DNA from: Rhodobacteraceae bacterium Alg238-R152
Lineage (GTDB): Bacteria; Pseudomonadota; Alphaproteobacteria; Rhodobacterales; Rhodobacteraceae
Assembly: GCA_900537125.1 (NCBI GenBank)
Contig: UNRJ01000009.1
Span: 1 to 64,000 of the forward strand
DNA length: 64,000 nucleotides
Direction: 5' to 3'
Positions 35,614-45,303 of the stretch are shown here, piece after piece (the stretch's first letter is position 1; every line of letters begins with the position of its first letter). Below the pieces are notes generated by a model, which was given only the letters and a program-made list of their open reading frames with translations, was not told where the DNA came from and did no database searches. The position numbers and the translations under genes are program-made.

Positions 35614-36945
35614 TTAGACGGCGCTCTCGCAAACGCTTTCGTAGCTGTACCGCCACAGGTTAAACCCGCGAAGCCGTGGGTCTTCCGGTGACTGCGAGAG
35701 CATGTTGAGCCGGAAGGTTGCCGTTCGGTAAGCGGTTTGAACTCTGTTCTGGTGTGGGTGCGCCGCCGCCTTTGCTCTTAGGGCGTGAAAAACGTTGTTC
35801 CGGTCTTCGATTTCCCAAACAGCGGGCTCCCCGTCGATAAAAATTTCCAGATCATCAACCAATCTAGGATCACTCCAGCCGGCCATATAAAATCGCAGAA
35901 TGAGCGGGCGATCCACAGGCGCTGGAATATGGAGGGTCGCCTCTTGTCCGGGGCCCATCCAGCGACAGCATTGCGTCTCCCCTGACGCATCACGCGGATG
36001 AAATCCCTGACCGATTAAAGGCATATTCATATCAAAGACGTGTTCGTTTCCGACGGTTATGGGGGTCAGCTTCGACAGGCGCGCAGCGATCTGCCCCCCA
36101 ATCGAAGTGCCCTCGTCAGCAGGATCACTTGCGCGCGCGATCCAGTCGTTTCGGACCCTTTCGTAGAGTTGAACATCTGCGGGGCAAAGCTTATCGCGTA
36201 CATACGCACTCTCCCTCTCCTCCAAAGCCGGAGCCCCCTCGGTTTGATTGGAGTGAGCAAGGTTCCCAGGTGGCACCTGACCAAGTGCCAATGCCAGGTC
36301 ACGCATGACGTTGGGCAAGTCCTCTGTAATGCCAACGAGATCTATGTGATCCTCAAGAAACTGGTGGGCCTCTTGTGCCCGGGTCGCTGTATCCAAGGCA
36401 TTGAACTGCTCAAAGGGATACCGGTCCTGGAGAATAAAGCGGCACATGCCGTCTTCAAACACTGTGCGAAAAAATGGATTGTCTTTGCAGATATCTATAA
36501 ACTCAGAAAACTCATATTGCCGCGCGCAATCATGCACTTTGCGTGCGGCTTGGAATTTGTGTCCATAATCAGACGACTGCAGCCGTTTGTAGTCCTTGAA
36601 TTGGGAGACCGTTCTGGCCACTGGATTGCGCAAAATTGTGAAGACAAAGCTGTTCTTGGGCAAAACATCTAGGTGAGAGATATGCCCATGCAGCACATCG
36701 AACCACTTTACACCGTAGTGTTTCATGGCCGCTAGGCGATCTTGATAGTCAATGCTAAGCGCGCCTTGATTGACAATGAACGCCTCTTCACCAAGCCATT
36801 CCAACTGCCACCTTTTTGCAAAATCTGCCGGGCGTGCACGATCCGCATGTACACACCCATTGAGCCATCCATTGACCGTCGTTCCGGCCGTTTTGGGTAT
36901 GTGGAAATGGTATATCTTAGAGGGGATCAACTGCACCGTTTCCAT
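35614..36945 (-). CDS. Sulfotransferase family protein with C-terminal beta domain
   Basis: 443 residues. The N-terminal FHIPKTAGTTVNGWL is the 5'-phosphosulfate loop of PAPS sulfotransferases; TILRNPVARTVSQFKDYKRL is the 3'-phosphate element with conserved Arg and Ser. The sulfotransferase part ends near residue 280. The last 150 residues (GQGFHPRDASGETQCCRWMG, then ATLHIPAPVDRPLILRFYMA) look like a beta-sandwich. The same arrangement ends the 746-residue protein at 45304. It probably sulfates a surface glycan made by the neighbouring genes. AAGGAGG lies 11 bases before the ATG. Confidence 0.8.
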   Translation of the reverse strand: METVQLIPSKIYHFHIPKTAGTTVNGWLNGCVHADRARPADFAKRWQLEWLGEEAFIVNQGALSIDYQDRLAAMKHYGVKWFDVLHGHISHLDVLPKNSFVFTILRNPVARTVSQFKDYKRLQSSDYGHKFQAARKVHDCARQYEFSEFIDICKDNPFFRTVFEDGMCRFILQDRYPFEQFNALDTATRAQEAHQFLEDHIDLVGITEDLPNVMRDLALALGQVPPGNLAHSNQTEGAPALEERESAYVRDKLCPADVQLYERVRNDWIARASDPADEGTSIGGQIAARLSKLTPITVGNEHVFDMNMPLIGQGFHPRDASGETQCCRWMGPGQEATLHIPAPVDRPLILRFYMAGWSDPRLVDDLEIFIDGEPAVWEIEDRNNVFHALRAKAAAHPHQNRVQTAYRTATFRLNMLSQSPEDPRLRGFNLWRYSYESVCESAV

Positions 36946-37060
36946 GGGGGAACAGGCCTCCTTGCTAGGCTCGGCAAAACGTTACTTTACCCTAACCGGG
37001 GTTATGTCACCGCAACCCAGACGCCTTGCAGACACCCAGGTCGCGGTACATACATGACGG

Positions 37061-38848
37061 CTACTGAGAGGTGCGTTTGCCAACAATGGTCAACCAATCG
37101 TGGCCCGTGCTGTAGCTTCCTAGGCGCATTTCGTTGGCCATGCACACCTCCAGCCCGGCATTTCTGATGAGATCTTCAAACCCAAGCCGATTGAAAGAGT
37201 ATAGGTGTTGTTCACATGAAAATGGCCCCATTGGCTCCTCAAGTGGAGAGCCAAACATCAGGTAATTGCGGGTCGCACCAGCACAGGTTTTGAAAAACGC
37301 CAAAGGGTCACGCAAATGCTCCGTGACTTCAAACGCCGTTACAAGGTCAAATCCACTGCCCACCAATTCCGCATCCATGGTGCGCAGGTCTTGGAGTAAA
37401 AACCGGCGGTTCCAGGCCGCATTGGCATTTGCCGCGTCCACTTGAGGACCACCCAGATCAATCCCAATCACTTCGTAGTTCTCAACGCCAATCTCTTCGA
37501 AATTCACTGAGTTCGCGATAGAACCACTGCCGCACCCAACGTCCAACCATCGGAAGCAATAGTTCGGACCATGTTTTTCCATCAACACGGCCGCAAAATA
37601 TTTGATTTGGCTGCTTACGAACTGTAGCCGCGCATGGTGTCCATTGGGGGAGGACATTATGAAAGGCACGGAGAGCGGTGGGCGGTTTGTTTTGGCGACC
37701 GGTACGGGCCCTCGGGCAGCCATACCAGTCCGAAGCTTCACATCGTATTTGTAGTGCACGTCGTAGGTGTACTGCGGAGCTGCTGCCTTGGGCTGCACAT
37801 CTTTCCATTGCAAGTCACCGGAGCGCAAAAGGTCCAAAGTCTCTGACGGCTCGTTTTCGTAGCTGAGCAAACCCTGAGCATAGTTTGCGGCACTATAGAA
37901 CGTCACATAGGCCTGCCAGACGTTCCTTTCGTCATCAGTTAAGGCGTCTTGGGCGAATGGTTTTGCACGCGCCAGATAATCATGGATCCAAAAAAGCGCG
38001 GTGTTGCCTTGTGTCAGATGGCACTGCAGCAGGTCATCTGCTTGTTTGATCAATGCCTGCTCAGAAGCTTCTGGCGTGAATTGAATGCCAATATCGGCCT
38101 CTGAGAGGAATTTTGATGCTTTCTCCGCCACATAGGTCAGATCAGACAGATCTGGCGCACCAAGTGGAGATTTCCGCCCTGCCAAAAACTCACGCTGCAA
38201 CCGGTCCCGACGCTGACCCAGCGCCAAAACCTCTACCAGGCTCGGCAGGTCTGCAGCAGTCACATCTAGAAAAACCTGTGTGGCGGCCGTTGGCAGATCA
38301 TAGTCTTGCAAGGTGATGTGTGATCTCTCTGCGAGCCAATCGGACAGAAGATCACGGGTGGAAACATTTTGCATGTCCGACACAACAAAAGTGAATGTGT
38401 TTTGGGACAATGTTTCAGCTTGGTCGATCGCAAACTTCCGCAAGGTGTTAACGTCGGAGCAGAAGGGGTGAAAATGTAGGAGTATCCGGTTCCCCGGCGC
38501 AAACTCTGAAAGAGGCTTTATCCATGGCTTCTCTGCGATGGCCGGAACCTGGCACAGTCTATCCGGCAAATAAGCGGTATACTCTGTATGGCGAAACAAT
38601 ATTGGCGTGAGAGCAACCGAAACACCATGTGTAAAGCAGACGATACAGTCCAAATCAAAATGTTCGGCCAATCGGCGATTGAGATGTTTGGATAGCATCG
38701 CCCCCTTATCCACCAGGAAAAAGAACTCCGGTTCAAACGCAGAATCCGCAACACGAGAGTAATTTGAACCGCTGGCGATAATCTGCTCAAGGTCACTATC
38801 GCGGACGGTAGGTTCGCTCTTCGTTTCTGTTTGTGTTGAGTTTGTCAT
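37061..38848 (-). CDS. SAM methyltransferase with large unknown N-terminal region
   Basis: 595 residues. The C-terminal 230 residues are a class I methyltransferase: motif I WLDVGCGSGSIANS, an acidic end of the second strand in EVIGIDLGG, and FDLVTAFEVTEHLRDPLAFF. The first 360 residues have no recognised domain. The C-terminal part resembles methyltransferases in glycan clusters. ATG at 38848 is used because the longer frame starts in non-coding-looking sequence; AGG upstream is weak. It lies between the sulfotransferase and the divergent glycosyltransferase, so methyl decoration of the same glycan is the likely role. Confidence 0.75.
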   Translation of the reverse strand: MTNSTQTETKSEPTVRDSDLEQIIASGSNYSRVADSAFEPEFFFLVDKGAMLSKHLNRRLAEHFDLDCIVCFTHGVSVALTPILFRHTEYTAYLPDRLCQVPAIAEKPWIKPLSEFAPGNRILLHFHPFCSDVNTLRKFAIDQAETLSQNTFTFVVSDMQNVSTRDLLSDWLAERSHITLQDYDLPTAATQVFLDVTAADLPSLVEVLALGQRRDRLQREFLAGRKSPLGAPDLSDLTYVAEKASKFLSEADIGIQFTPEASEQALIKQADDLLQCHLTQGNTALFWIHDYLARAKPFAQDALTDDERNVWQAYVTFYSAANYAQGLLSYENEPSETLDLLRSGDLQWKDVQPKAAAPQYTYDVHYKYDVKLRTGMAARGPVPVAKTNRPPLSVPFIMSSPNGHHARLQFVSSQIKYFAAVLMEKHGPNYCFRWLDVGCGSGSIANSVNFEEIGVENYEVIGIDLGGPQVDAANANAAWNRRFLLQDLRTMDAELVGSGFDLVTAFEVTEHLRDPLAFFKTCAGATRNYLMFGSPLEEPMGPFSCEQHLYSFNRLGFEDLIRNAGLEVCMANEMRLGSYSTGHDWLTIVGKRTSQ

Positions 38849-39094
38849 GATTTGAAACCTAAGGTTTTTGTATTCAGAGCCGTGTCTTATCCGATCCCAT
38901 GGTTTCCCGGATCGAACGGAAAAGTCACGCAAAAAGATTGATTAAATTCAAAACAGCCATAGCATGCCAACACGAGAAGTCGCCAAAGCACTGTCCCACG
39001 CGAGGTCTCAAAGACGCACAAAGTTGGAACCTAGCGTTCCAAGTGTGCAGCATGCCCTCCTTCTTGGGTATGCTGTTTGACTGAGGAAAGTGAC

Positions 39095-40456
39095 TTGAAC
39101 AAAATCGACCATCCGCTGCCCCCTAAGCTCGCCATCGTCAGCACCTATGACGAAATGTGTGGCATCGCGGCCTATACACGCAAGCTTGTGCCTCAGCTTG
39201 AAGGCAGTTTCGACATCACTGTTTTTGACCTGGACCAGCTGTTTATGCGGGCGCAAAGCCATGACGTGCGGCTACAAGCGGATCAGCAAATCCAAGACAT
39301 CTGTGAGCAGCTGAAGTCGTTTGATGTGGTGAATTTGCAGCTTGAGTATGGCACCTTGGGGTACTTCGAAGCCGACATCGTGCGGCGTTTGAAGTGGATT
39401 CTGGACGCGGCTCCTCAGATCACCGTGACCTTTCACACGATTTTGCGCAGTCAACGCTTCCCGACAGACGCTCTTCGCACGGCGTTCTTCAAATTCGAAT
39501 TGTACAACAGTTACCGCGTGATCGCGGACCATAGGCTGAAGAAGAACTTCCGCAAACGCGTCTACAGTGCTTTCAAACAAACCCAAAAGGACAAGAGCTT
39601 TTCAGCCATTGTGCACACCAAGCGTGATGCGCGCCATATGCGCATCATGGACGGTATCACAAACGTATTTGACCACCCGTTGGCGTTCATCTCTCCTGAT
39701 CGTGCAGAAGAAGTGCGACAGGCGGCAGATTGGCGCGATTTCCCGCTGCTGGCAGATTTGCCCGAGAACTCGATCGTGATTGGCGTGTTTGGTTTTCTGG
39801 GCCCCTATAAAGGAATGCACACAGCCCTAAAAGCCATGCGACACCTGCCTGACCACTACCATCTCGCCTTTTTTGGCGGGCTACACCCACAAGAGATCCA
39901 GCCATCAGAGGCGCCTCACGACTACGTTCAGAAGTTGATGAAACTTGTCGGGGCAGATGAAACCATCGTCGACGTACTGACCCGTGAGCAGTCCAAAAAC
40001 GCGCAATCTGGCAGCGGTTCGAATTTGTCTTTGGCCATCGATACCAACGATCCAGAGAAGCTCCTGCGAAATCCCGGTGATCTCTCCGAGCGCGTTCACT
40101 TTATGGGGGCCCAAAGTGATGACGACCTTGAGTTGGCCATCGCGGCCTGTGACATTGTGCTATTGCCCTACTTCGAAGTTGGTCAAAGTTCGTCTGGACC
40201 ATTGAGTCTGGCCACGGATTTGGGCGCGCGGATCGTCGCGAGCCGCAATCAAGCATTTATGCAATTTGCACGTTACCACGAGGATAGGTTATCCTTCTTT
40301 GAGATCGGAAATCATCTAGAGTTGGCAAAACGTGTGAAAGCGGAAGCGCGACGGAGTGCTCCAGATCCGCGGCCCAAGATAAACACAGACACAAATCGCA
40401 CGGTTTATGAACAGGCGTTTGCTTGCAAACAATTGGCTGGCGTCAACACCTCTTAA
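39095..40456 (+). CDS. Family 4-like (GT-B) glycosyltransferase
   Basis: 453 residues with the GT-B glycosyltransferase look: LAIVSTYDEMCGIAAYTRKL at the start, VVNLQLEYGTLGYF, a second Rossmann lobe beginning SIVIGVFGFLGPYKGMHTALKA, and VLLPYFEVGQSSSGPLSLATDLG with the donor-binding pattern near the C-terminus. An ATG is lacking; the TTG at 39095 has GAGGAAA five bases upstream and is preferred over the TTG at 39077. It is the first gene of a four-gene run with the ABC exporter. Confidence 0.8.
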   Translation: MNKIDHPLPPKLAIVSTYDEMCGIAAYTRKLVPQLEGSFDITVFDLDQLFMRAQSHDVRLQADQQIQDICEQLKSFDVVNLQLEYGTLGYFEADIVRRLKWILDAAPQITVTFHTILRSQRFPTDALRTAFFKFELYNSYRVIADHRLKKNFRKRVYSAFKQTQKDKSFSAIVHTKRDARHMRIMDGITNVFDHPLAFISPDRAEEVRQAADWRDFPLLADLPENSIVIGVFGFLGPYKGMHTALKAMRHLPDHYHLAFFGGLHPQEIQPSEAPHDYVQKLMKLVGADETIVDVLTREQSKNAQSGSGSNLSLAIDTNDPEKLLRNPGDLSERVHFMGAQSDDDLELAIAACDIVLLPYFEVGQSSSGPLSLATDLGARIVASRNQAFMQFARYHEDRLSFFEIGNHLELAKRVKAEARRSAPDPRPKINTDTNRTVYEQAFACKQLAGVNTS

Positions 40457-40499
40457 ACAGAGATCTGTCTAAGAATTGCGCTCAAAAGGAGATCCATTT

Positions 40500-42290
40500 T
40501 TGGCTGCCGACCAGTCCCATAATACGGATGCAACCCTGTCCTCTGAGGAGGTCGGGGGCCTGCGGCTGGGGGCGTTGCACGGGCTGTACACCGCGGCAAC
40601 AGAGACTGGGCATCTGGCAAATTGTGCAACGATCAGCGCTGAAATCGCCAAGCGACGGGCCGACAATGCTGGATGGCACAGAGTGGCAAGCCAAGCTCAC
40701 ATCGACATTGGTGATCTGACCACCGCCCTTAAGTTTGCCGAAACGACCCATATCCTAGAGCCGCAACATGTTGGACACCTCACTTTTTTGGCAGCCCTCA
40801 GGAGCAGGACTGGTGATTACTCCGGGGCTGTAACATTGCTTTTACCCCTGGCGAGCAGTGAACAAGCCACCTCTGGCGTTTACCTTCAAATTGCAAATGC
40901 TGTGAGCAATCTGTCGCGTCCGGATTTGGCGATCGCAATGATTAAGCGTGCAATCAAAGTTGATCCCAGCAACGTTGGAGCCGGCATGATGATGGCCTCG
41001 TTCCATGCGCGCGCGGAAAATTGGCAGGCTGCAATCGACGCGATGATTGGAACGGAAGCGCGCTGTGGTGTCACGGAACAGACCCGGCGCGCAATCAGTG
41101 GCTATTATACTCAAGCCGGGGATCTTAAAGCCGCACTCCGCGCCATCGACGACGCGCTCTTGCGAAGCCCCGGCAAGCCAGAGTATTTGCTGCATCGATT
41201 TGGTGTATTGCGACGGCTGGATCGGTTGGAAGACGCTTTGGCCGTTTTGCTGGAGATGCTGGAGATCGACCCCAAAAACCTATGGGCCCGACGCCAGGCT
41301 GTCTCCGTATATGTTGAATTCGGCACCATTGAGAAAGCGCTGCAACACGGCGCATTTCTCGTTGAACAAGAGCCAAACAACGACGAATATCTCAATTGCA
41401 TGCGCCACCTGCTAGAGGTTCGGACCGGCAAGAAATTGGCGGATGCAGTTGGGGATTTGCCGTCCGTAAAGCAGATGGGCTCCTCACGCGGTTTTCGGCA
41501 AGCGCCAAGTTTCCGGCAACAGTGCGCCGCCATGGTGCACGTGATCAGTGCACTGGTAATGCGTGAAATTCTTGTGCGCAACGGACGCAATAGGCTGGGT
41601 TTCTTCTGGGCCTTGGTTGAGCCTTTGGTACATGTGTCGGTGCTGGCAGTGATCTTCCAATTCACCATTCGAACGCCCCCTCCTTTGGGGGACAGTTTCT
41701 TCTATTTCTACTTCACCGGCATCGCGCCTTATTTGTTGCTCACACGAGTGACCCAGCAGGTGGGGCATTCGGTGATGGGCAACCGGTCTGTGCTGGAGGT
41801 GCCGGTGATTACCCCAATTGACCTCGCTATTTCAAAAATGATTGTCGAAGTTTTCACCGCCATTGTTGTCGTGTTGATCTTTGGCGTGATTTTTCAGTCC
41901 CTTGGGCAAAACGGCTTTCCGATCCTGCCAGGCAAAGTCCTTGCCGCCTTTATGCTGGCGGCCACATTTGGTTTCGGCCTCGGCATGATCTTTGCCTCAC
42001 TCGTCGAGTTTGGTCGCCTGGCGGAAACGGCAAATGTTATTTTGATGCGGGTCTTCTATCTGACCGGCGGTATTTTCTTCCTACCAGAGCTCCTGCCACC
42101 GATGTTCCGTGAGATCGTGACATGGAACCCATTCATGCATTTGGTGGCGCTCACACGGGAGGGGTATTATGGATTTTATAATTCCTCTGCCCTGTCCTTG
42201 CCCTACATTTTCACAGTTGCGATTGTCGTCCTGGCCATTGGCATGACCTTGCTGTGGGCCGTGTCGCCCATCATGCGTGTGCAAAAATGA
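40500..42290 (+). CDS. TPR domain fused to KpsM-type ABC exporter permease
   Basis: 596 residues in two parts. Residues 1 to about 335 are helical repeats of TPR kind (for example YLQIANAVSNLSRPDLAIAMIKRAIKVDPSN; LLHRFGVLRRLDRLEDALAVLLEMLEIDPKN). From about 337 the sequence is a complete KpsM/ABC-2 permease of about 260 residues (ALVMREILVRNGRNRLGFFW; six hydrophobic segments; GIFFLPELLPPMFREIVTWNP). The frame is unbroken across the joint. The likely start is the TTG at 40500, eight bases after AGGAG. Its stop overlaps the ATPase start (ATGA). It exports a polysaccharide; the TPR part faces the cytoplasm and might recruit the glycan-making enzymes (inference). Confidence 0.9.
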   Translation: MAADQSHNTDATLSSEEVGGLRLGALHGLYTAATETGHLANCATISAEIAKRRADNAGWHRVASQAHIDIGDLTTALKFAETTHILEPQHVGHLTFLAALRSRTGDYSGAVTLLLPLASSEQATSGVYLQIANAVSNLSRPDLAIAMIKRAIKVDPSNVGAGMMMASFHARAENWQAAIDAMIGTEARCGVTEQTRRAISGYYTQAGDLKAALRAIDDALLRSPGKPEYLLHRFGVLRRLDRLEDALAVLLEMLEIDPKNLWARRQAVSVYVEFGTIEKALQHGAFLVEQEPNNDEYLNCMRHLLEVRTGKKLADAVGDLPSVKQMGSSRGFRQAPSFRQQCAAMVHVISALVMREILVRNGRNRLGFFWALVEPLVHVSVLAVIFQFTIRTPPPLGDSFFYFYFTGIAPYLLLTRVTQQVGHSVMGNRSVLEVPVITPIDLAISKMIVEVFTAIVVVLIFGVIFQSLGQNGFPILPGKVLAAFMLAATFGFGLGMIFASLVEFGRLAETANVILMRVFYLTGGIFFLPELLPPMFREIVTWNPFMHLVALTREGYYGFYNSSALSLPYIFTVAIVVLAIGMTLLWAVSPIMRVQK

Positions 42291-42952
42291 TCTATTTTCG
42301 AAACGTTTCCAAAGCTTACCGCACGCGTAAGGGGCGGCATCTGGTTCTCGACAATCAGAGTTTCGATTTTGAGATCGGCCATAACTACGGAATTTTGGGG
42401 GCCAATGGTGCTGGTAAGTCCACTTTATTGCGACTTGTCTCCGGCGCGGAACCCGTCAGCCGTGGCCGCATCGAGCGCCGAGTACGTGTGTCCTTTCCGC
42501 TTGGCTTTGCCGGCACGTTTAATGGATATCTCTCCGGCCGACAGAATGCGAAGTTTCTGGCGCGCGCCTACGGCGCTGATCTTCAAAAAGTGCTGGATTT
42601 TGTGTGGGACTTCTCTGAACTTGAGGCCTATTTTGATATGCCGTTCAACACCTATTCTTCCGGGATGAAAGCCAAACTGTCGCTTGGTCTAAGCTTGGCG
42701 ATTGATTTTGATGTATACTTGGTAGACGAAGTCACGGAGGTGGGAGACGCGCGGTTCCGGCAAAAATCCGCAGAGGCGTTTCGCTCCCGCGCACGACAAA
42801 GTGATATCATCATGGTGTCCCACAATCCCAACACCATTAAGGCGTATTGCGACAGAGGGGCGGTCCTGAACAATGGCCAAATCGAATTCTATCCCACGGT
42901 CGAAGAGGCCATGAAGGTACATTCCAAGAATATGCAGGTGACTGATGAGTGA
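42287..42952 (+). CDS. kpsT: KpsT-type polysaccharide ABC exporter ATPase
   Basis: 221 residues: Walker A GANGAGKSTLL, signature TYSSGMKAKLSLGLSLAIDF, Walker B VYLVDEVTEVGD, and H-loop MVSHNP. The spacing and the short form match KpsT capsule exporters. The ATG at 42287 overlaps the permease stop, and the end overlaps the next gene by eight bases. It powers export of the surface polysaccharide with the TPR-permease. Confidence 0.95.
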   Translation: MIYFRNVSKAYRTRKGRHLVLDNQSFDFEIGHNYGILGANGAGKSTLLRLVSGAEPVSRGRIERRVRVSFPLGFAGTFNGYLSGRQNAKFLARAYGADLQKVLDFVWDFSELEAYFDMPFNTYSSGMKAKLSLGLSLAIDFDVYLVDEVTEVGDARFRQKSAEAFRSRARQSDIIMVSHNPNTIKAYCDRGAVLNNGQIEFYPTVEEAMKVHSKNMQVTDE

Positions 42953-44195
42953 CTCTGATACCAACAAAATCGCCTCTCCTCCTGCGGTTCGAAAAGATGC
43001 GGACCTGGTGGTGGTGAAGCAAGGCAATGTGACGCCATTTAAGGCAGAACAGGCGTCCGCCGAGACGGCGGTTGATGAGGCTTTGGTCAAAAAGCGCTCC
43101 TGGCTGCTGCCAGTCAGTTTTATCCTCATTGTGGTATTGCCCGTTCTGACCGTTGCTTGGTTTCTGATGACAGAGGCCAGCGCGCGCTATACAGCGGAGT
43201 TTCGCGTTGCCGTCCGCTCTTTGGATGCCCCTCCCCCGGTTGGGGTTGAAGGGTTTCTTGGTGTCGCAGGATTGGGATCACCGGTATCCAACGAATCCCA
43301 TGCCGTGGTGCAATTCTTGGAAAGCCGCGCGATCATCGATGGCATCGAGAACACGCATGTCGGCGGATTTGACGGCATATTTGCCAAACCTGACATTGAT
43401 CGATTATCAAACATCTCTCCACAGGCCCCCGTCGAGGCCCGGCTAAAACACTGGAAGCGCTTTGTGGACGTGCGGTTTGAAACCAGCTCGGGCACCGTGA
43501 TAGTCGAAGCCACCACATTTTCGCCCGAGGATACCTTGGCCTTGGGTGCATTTCTTCTGAACGAATCCGAGCAATTTGTGAACGAGCTGTCACAACTCGC
43601 ACGCAGCGGCGCCGTCTCTTTTGCCCAGCAAGAGTATGAGATTGCCGAAGACCGGATGATGCAGGCCCGGATGGCCCTGAACGCATTTCAAGAAACGGAA
43701 CGCACCCTTGATCCTATGGGTCAGGCAGAGTCATCTCAGAGTTTGCTGGCGGAGCTGGAACAGACGCTGCTCGAGCAAAAACTGCGCTTGTCCGCACAGC
43801 AACGTGAGCTGGCAGATGACAGCTTTCTGGTACAGCGTACGCTGCGACGCATAGATGATTTGGAAGCAGCCATCGCAGATATCAAAAATTCGGCAACGTC
43901 GTCTGTAGGCGCCGAAGAGCGGCCTCTCACACAATTGGTGCAGGAGTTTTCCCGACTGAGCAGCGAAGCAGAATTTGCCGAACTGTCCTACCTAAGCGCC
44001 TTGAGTTCGCTGGAGACCGCTCGCATGGAAGCGGATCGTCACAAACTTTATCTGGCCACCATTGTGAAGCCTGGATTGCCTGAACAGGCCAGTTTTCCCA
44101 AACCCCTGACCGGTATACTCGTCGCGCTGTGTTTGGCGCTCGCGGCTTGGGGTATCGGTGTGATTGGGGTTGTGACAGTACGAGAGCACATGTAG
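42945..44195 (+). CDS. kpsE: KpsE-type capsule export inner-membrane protein
   Basis: 416 residues: cytoplasmic N-terminus, a first membrane segment (LLPVSFILIVVLPVLTVAWFLM, about 50-71), a periplasmic part with long coiled coils (LLAELEQTLLEQKLRLSAQQ; EFSRLSSEAEFAELSYLSALS) and a second segment near the C-terminus (LTGILVALCLALAAWGIGVIG). PKPLTG just before it is typical of KpsE/BexC/CtrB. It links the ABC transporter to an outer-membrane channel. No KpsD/Wza-type channel gene is in the window. Confidence 0.92.
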   Translation: MSDSDTNKIASPPAVRKDADLVVVKQGNVTPFKAEQASAETAVDEALVKKRSWLLPVSFILIVVLPVLTVAWFLMTEASARYTAEFRVAVRSLDAPPPVGVEGFLGVAGLGSPVSNESHAVVQFLESRAIIDGIENTHVGGFDGIFAKPDIDRLSNISPQAPVEARLKHWKRFVDVRFETSSGTVIVEATTFSPEDTLALGAFLLNESEQFVNELSQLARSGAVSFAQQEYEIAEDRMMQARMALNAFQETERTLDPMGQAESSQSLLAELEQTLLEQKLRLSAQQRELADDSFLVQRTLRRIDDLEAAIADIKNSATSSVGAEERPLTQLVQEFSRLSSEAEFAELSYLSALSSLETARMEADRHKLYLATIVKPGLPEQASFPKPLTGILVALCLALAAWGIGVIGVVTVREHM

Positions 44196-44199
44196 CGCC

Positions 44200-45300
44200 T
44201 CAGGGCTGCCGCCAAATATAGGATTTTGAGAAAAAGGCAGCCCACCAACAGTAGCATTGCAGCGCGTCACGCACCAGGATTTGGACATGCATGACAGGCC
44301 GCCACCCCTGCCCCGTGCCGAGGTTGATTAGAGCTTCGAGACTGTGCCAAAAAACCGTGATGGCCACAAAGGTCCAAGCCACATCATAGTTGTGGTAGGC
44401 CGCTGCAGTCAGCCCGACCGTCATCAATCCCCAAAACGCATAGAGACTTTCCGCAGCGAAGACCAAAGGCAGGTCTGCCCGGCGCAGTTTGTGCCAGCGT
44501 GTGGCGCGCGCCACTGTCGCCAACGCACTGCGCTGGATCAACTGGGCGTTTACAGCTGGGGAAACGTAGCGTGTTTTAGCTCCCTCTTTGGCGGCTATGC
44601 GCCACAGGGCGGTGTCCTCTGCCTTAAAGTCATCCAGCCGGTCTGCGCCGCCATTTTGTGCGAGCCAGGACTGCCGAAAAGCAAGCAGTTTGCCAAAGGC
44701 TGCATCAATGCCAACGGTGTCCCCCGCAGCCATCCACCGGGCGTAAATATTGGTAAGCAGCGACGCTTCGACATTGGCCCAAAACCCTCCGTCCGACTGC
44801 GCAGTGGGCAAGGTGGTGACAAGGGCGGCCCCGTTATGCAATGCGGTTAGAATGCGCTGGTCCAGCCGTGGCCCCGCCAGCGCATTGCCGTCAATGAACA
44901 CAACCAAATCGTGTTGTGCCGCGCGCAGGCCACAGCGCATCATATCAGCCTTTGGATTGGGGCCAAACGGCCCATCGTAGTAAATCCACTTTGCGCGAGA
45001 TTGCGAGACGGCTGGGTGCCCGGACAGCCATTGTGCGGAAGCTTCATCTGGGGATTCCGCACAAAACAAGACCTCATGCCCCATGTCACACAGCGCAATT
45101 ACCTCAGCGACATCTGCCAATTCTGCCGGTGCGAGACGCGCTGTGATGACCACCACACTCATGGCATCCTCTGGGGCTCCGGCGGGTGCAACGCTCGTGG
45201 CCATCGCTTTCTTATGCCATCGTACAAAACAGGCCACAGAATAGATCATCACGGCTGCCTGCCCCATAAGAACAAAGCCAAAGAGTGTGCCAATCCACAT
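44200..45300 (-). CDS. Membrane glycosyltransferase, GT21-like
   Basis: 366 residues with an N-terminal membrane segment, a GT-A-like domain (KWIYYDGPFGPNPKADMMRCG; DLVVFIDGNALAGP; FKAEDTALWRIA) and two C-terminal membrane segments. The R-x-x-RW box is seen as ARATRWHKLRR. This order is like ceramide glucosyltransferases and other family 21/2 enzymes. Four bases separate its start from the upstream stop, so it is co-transcribed with the glycosyltransferase/sulfotransferase. Role: transfer of a sugar to a lipid or growing glycan (inferred). Confidence 0.75.
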   Translation of the reverse strand: MWIGTLFGFVLMGQAAVMIYSVACFVRWHKKAMATSVAPAGAPEDAMSVVVITARLAPAELADVAEVIALCDMGHEVLFCAESPDEASAQWLSGHPAVSQSRAKWIYYDGPFGPNPKADMMRCGLRAAQHDLVVFIDGNALAGPRLDQRILTALHNGAALVTTLPTAQSDGGFWANVEASLLTNIYARWMAAGDTVGIDAAFGKLLAFRQSWLAQNGGADRLDDFKAEDTALWRIAAKEGAKTRYVSPAVNAQLIQRSALATVARATRWHKLRRADLPLVFAAESLYAFWGLMTVGLTAAAYHNYDVAWTFVAITVFWHSLEALINLGTGQGWRPVMHVQILVRDALQCYCWWAAFFSKSYIWRQP

Positions 45301-45303
45301 CGG

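Noticed and set aside
38899-39084. Short plus-strand frame of 61 codons between methyltransferase and glycosyltransferase genes
   Set aside because: It overlaps the start regions of both neighbours, lacks a ribosome binding site and has no hydrophobic or domain pattern.
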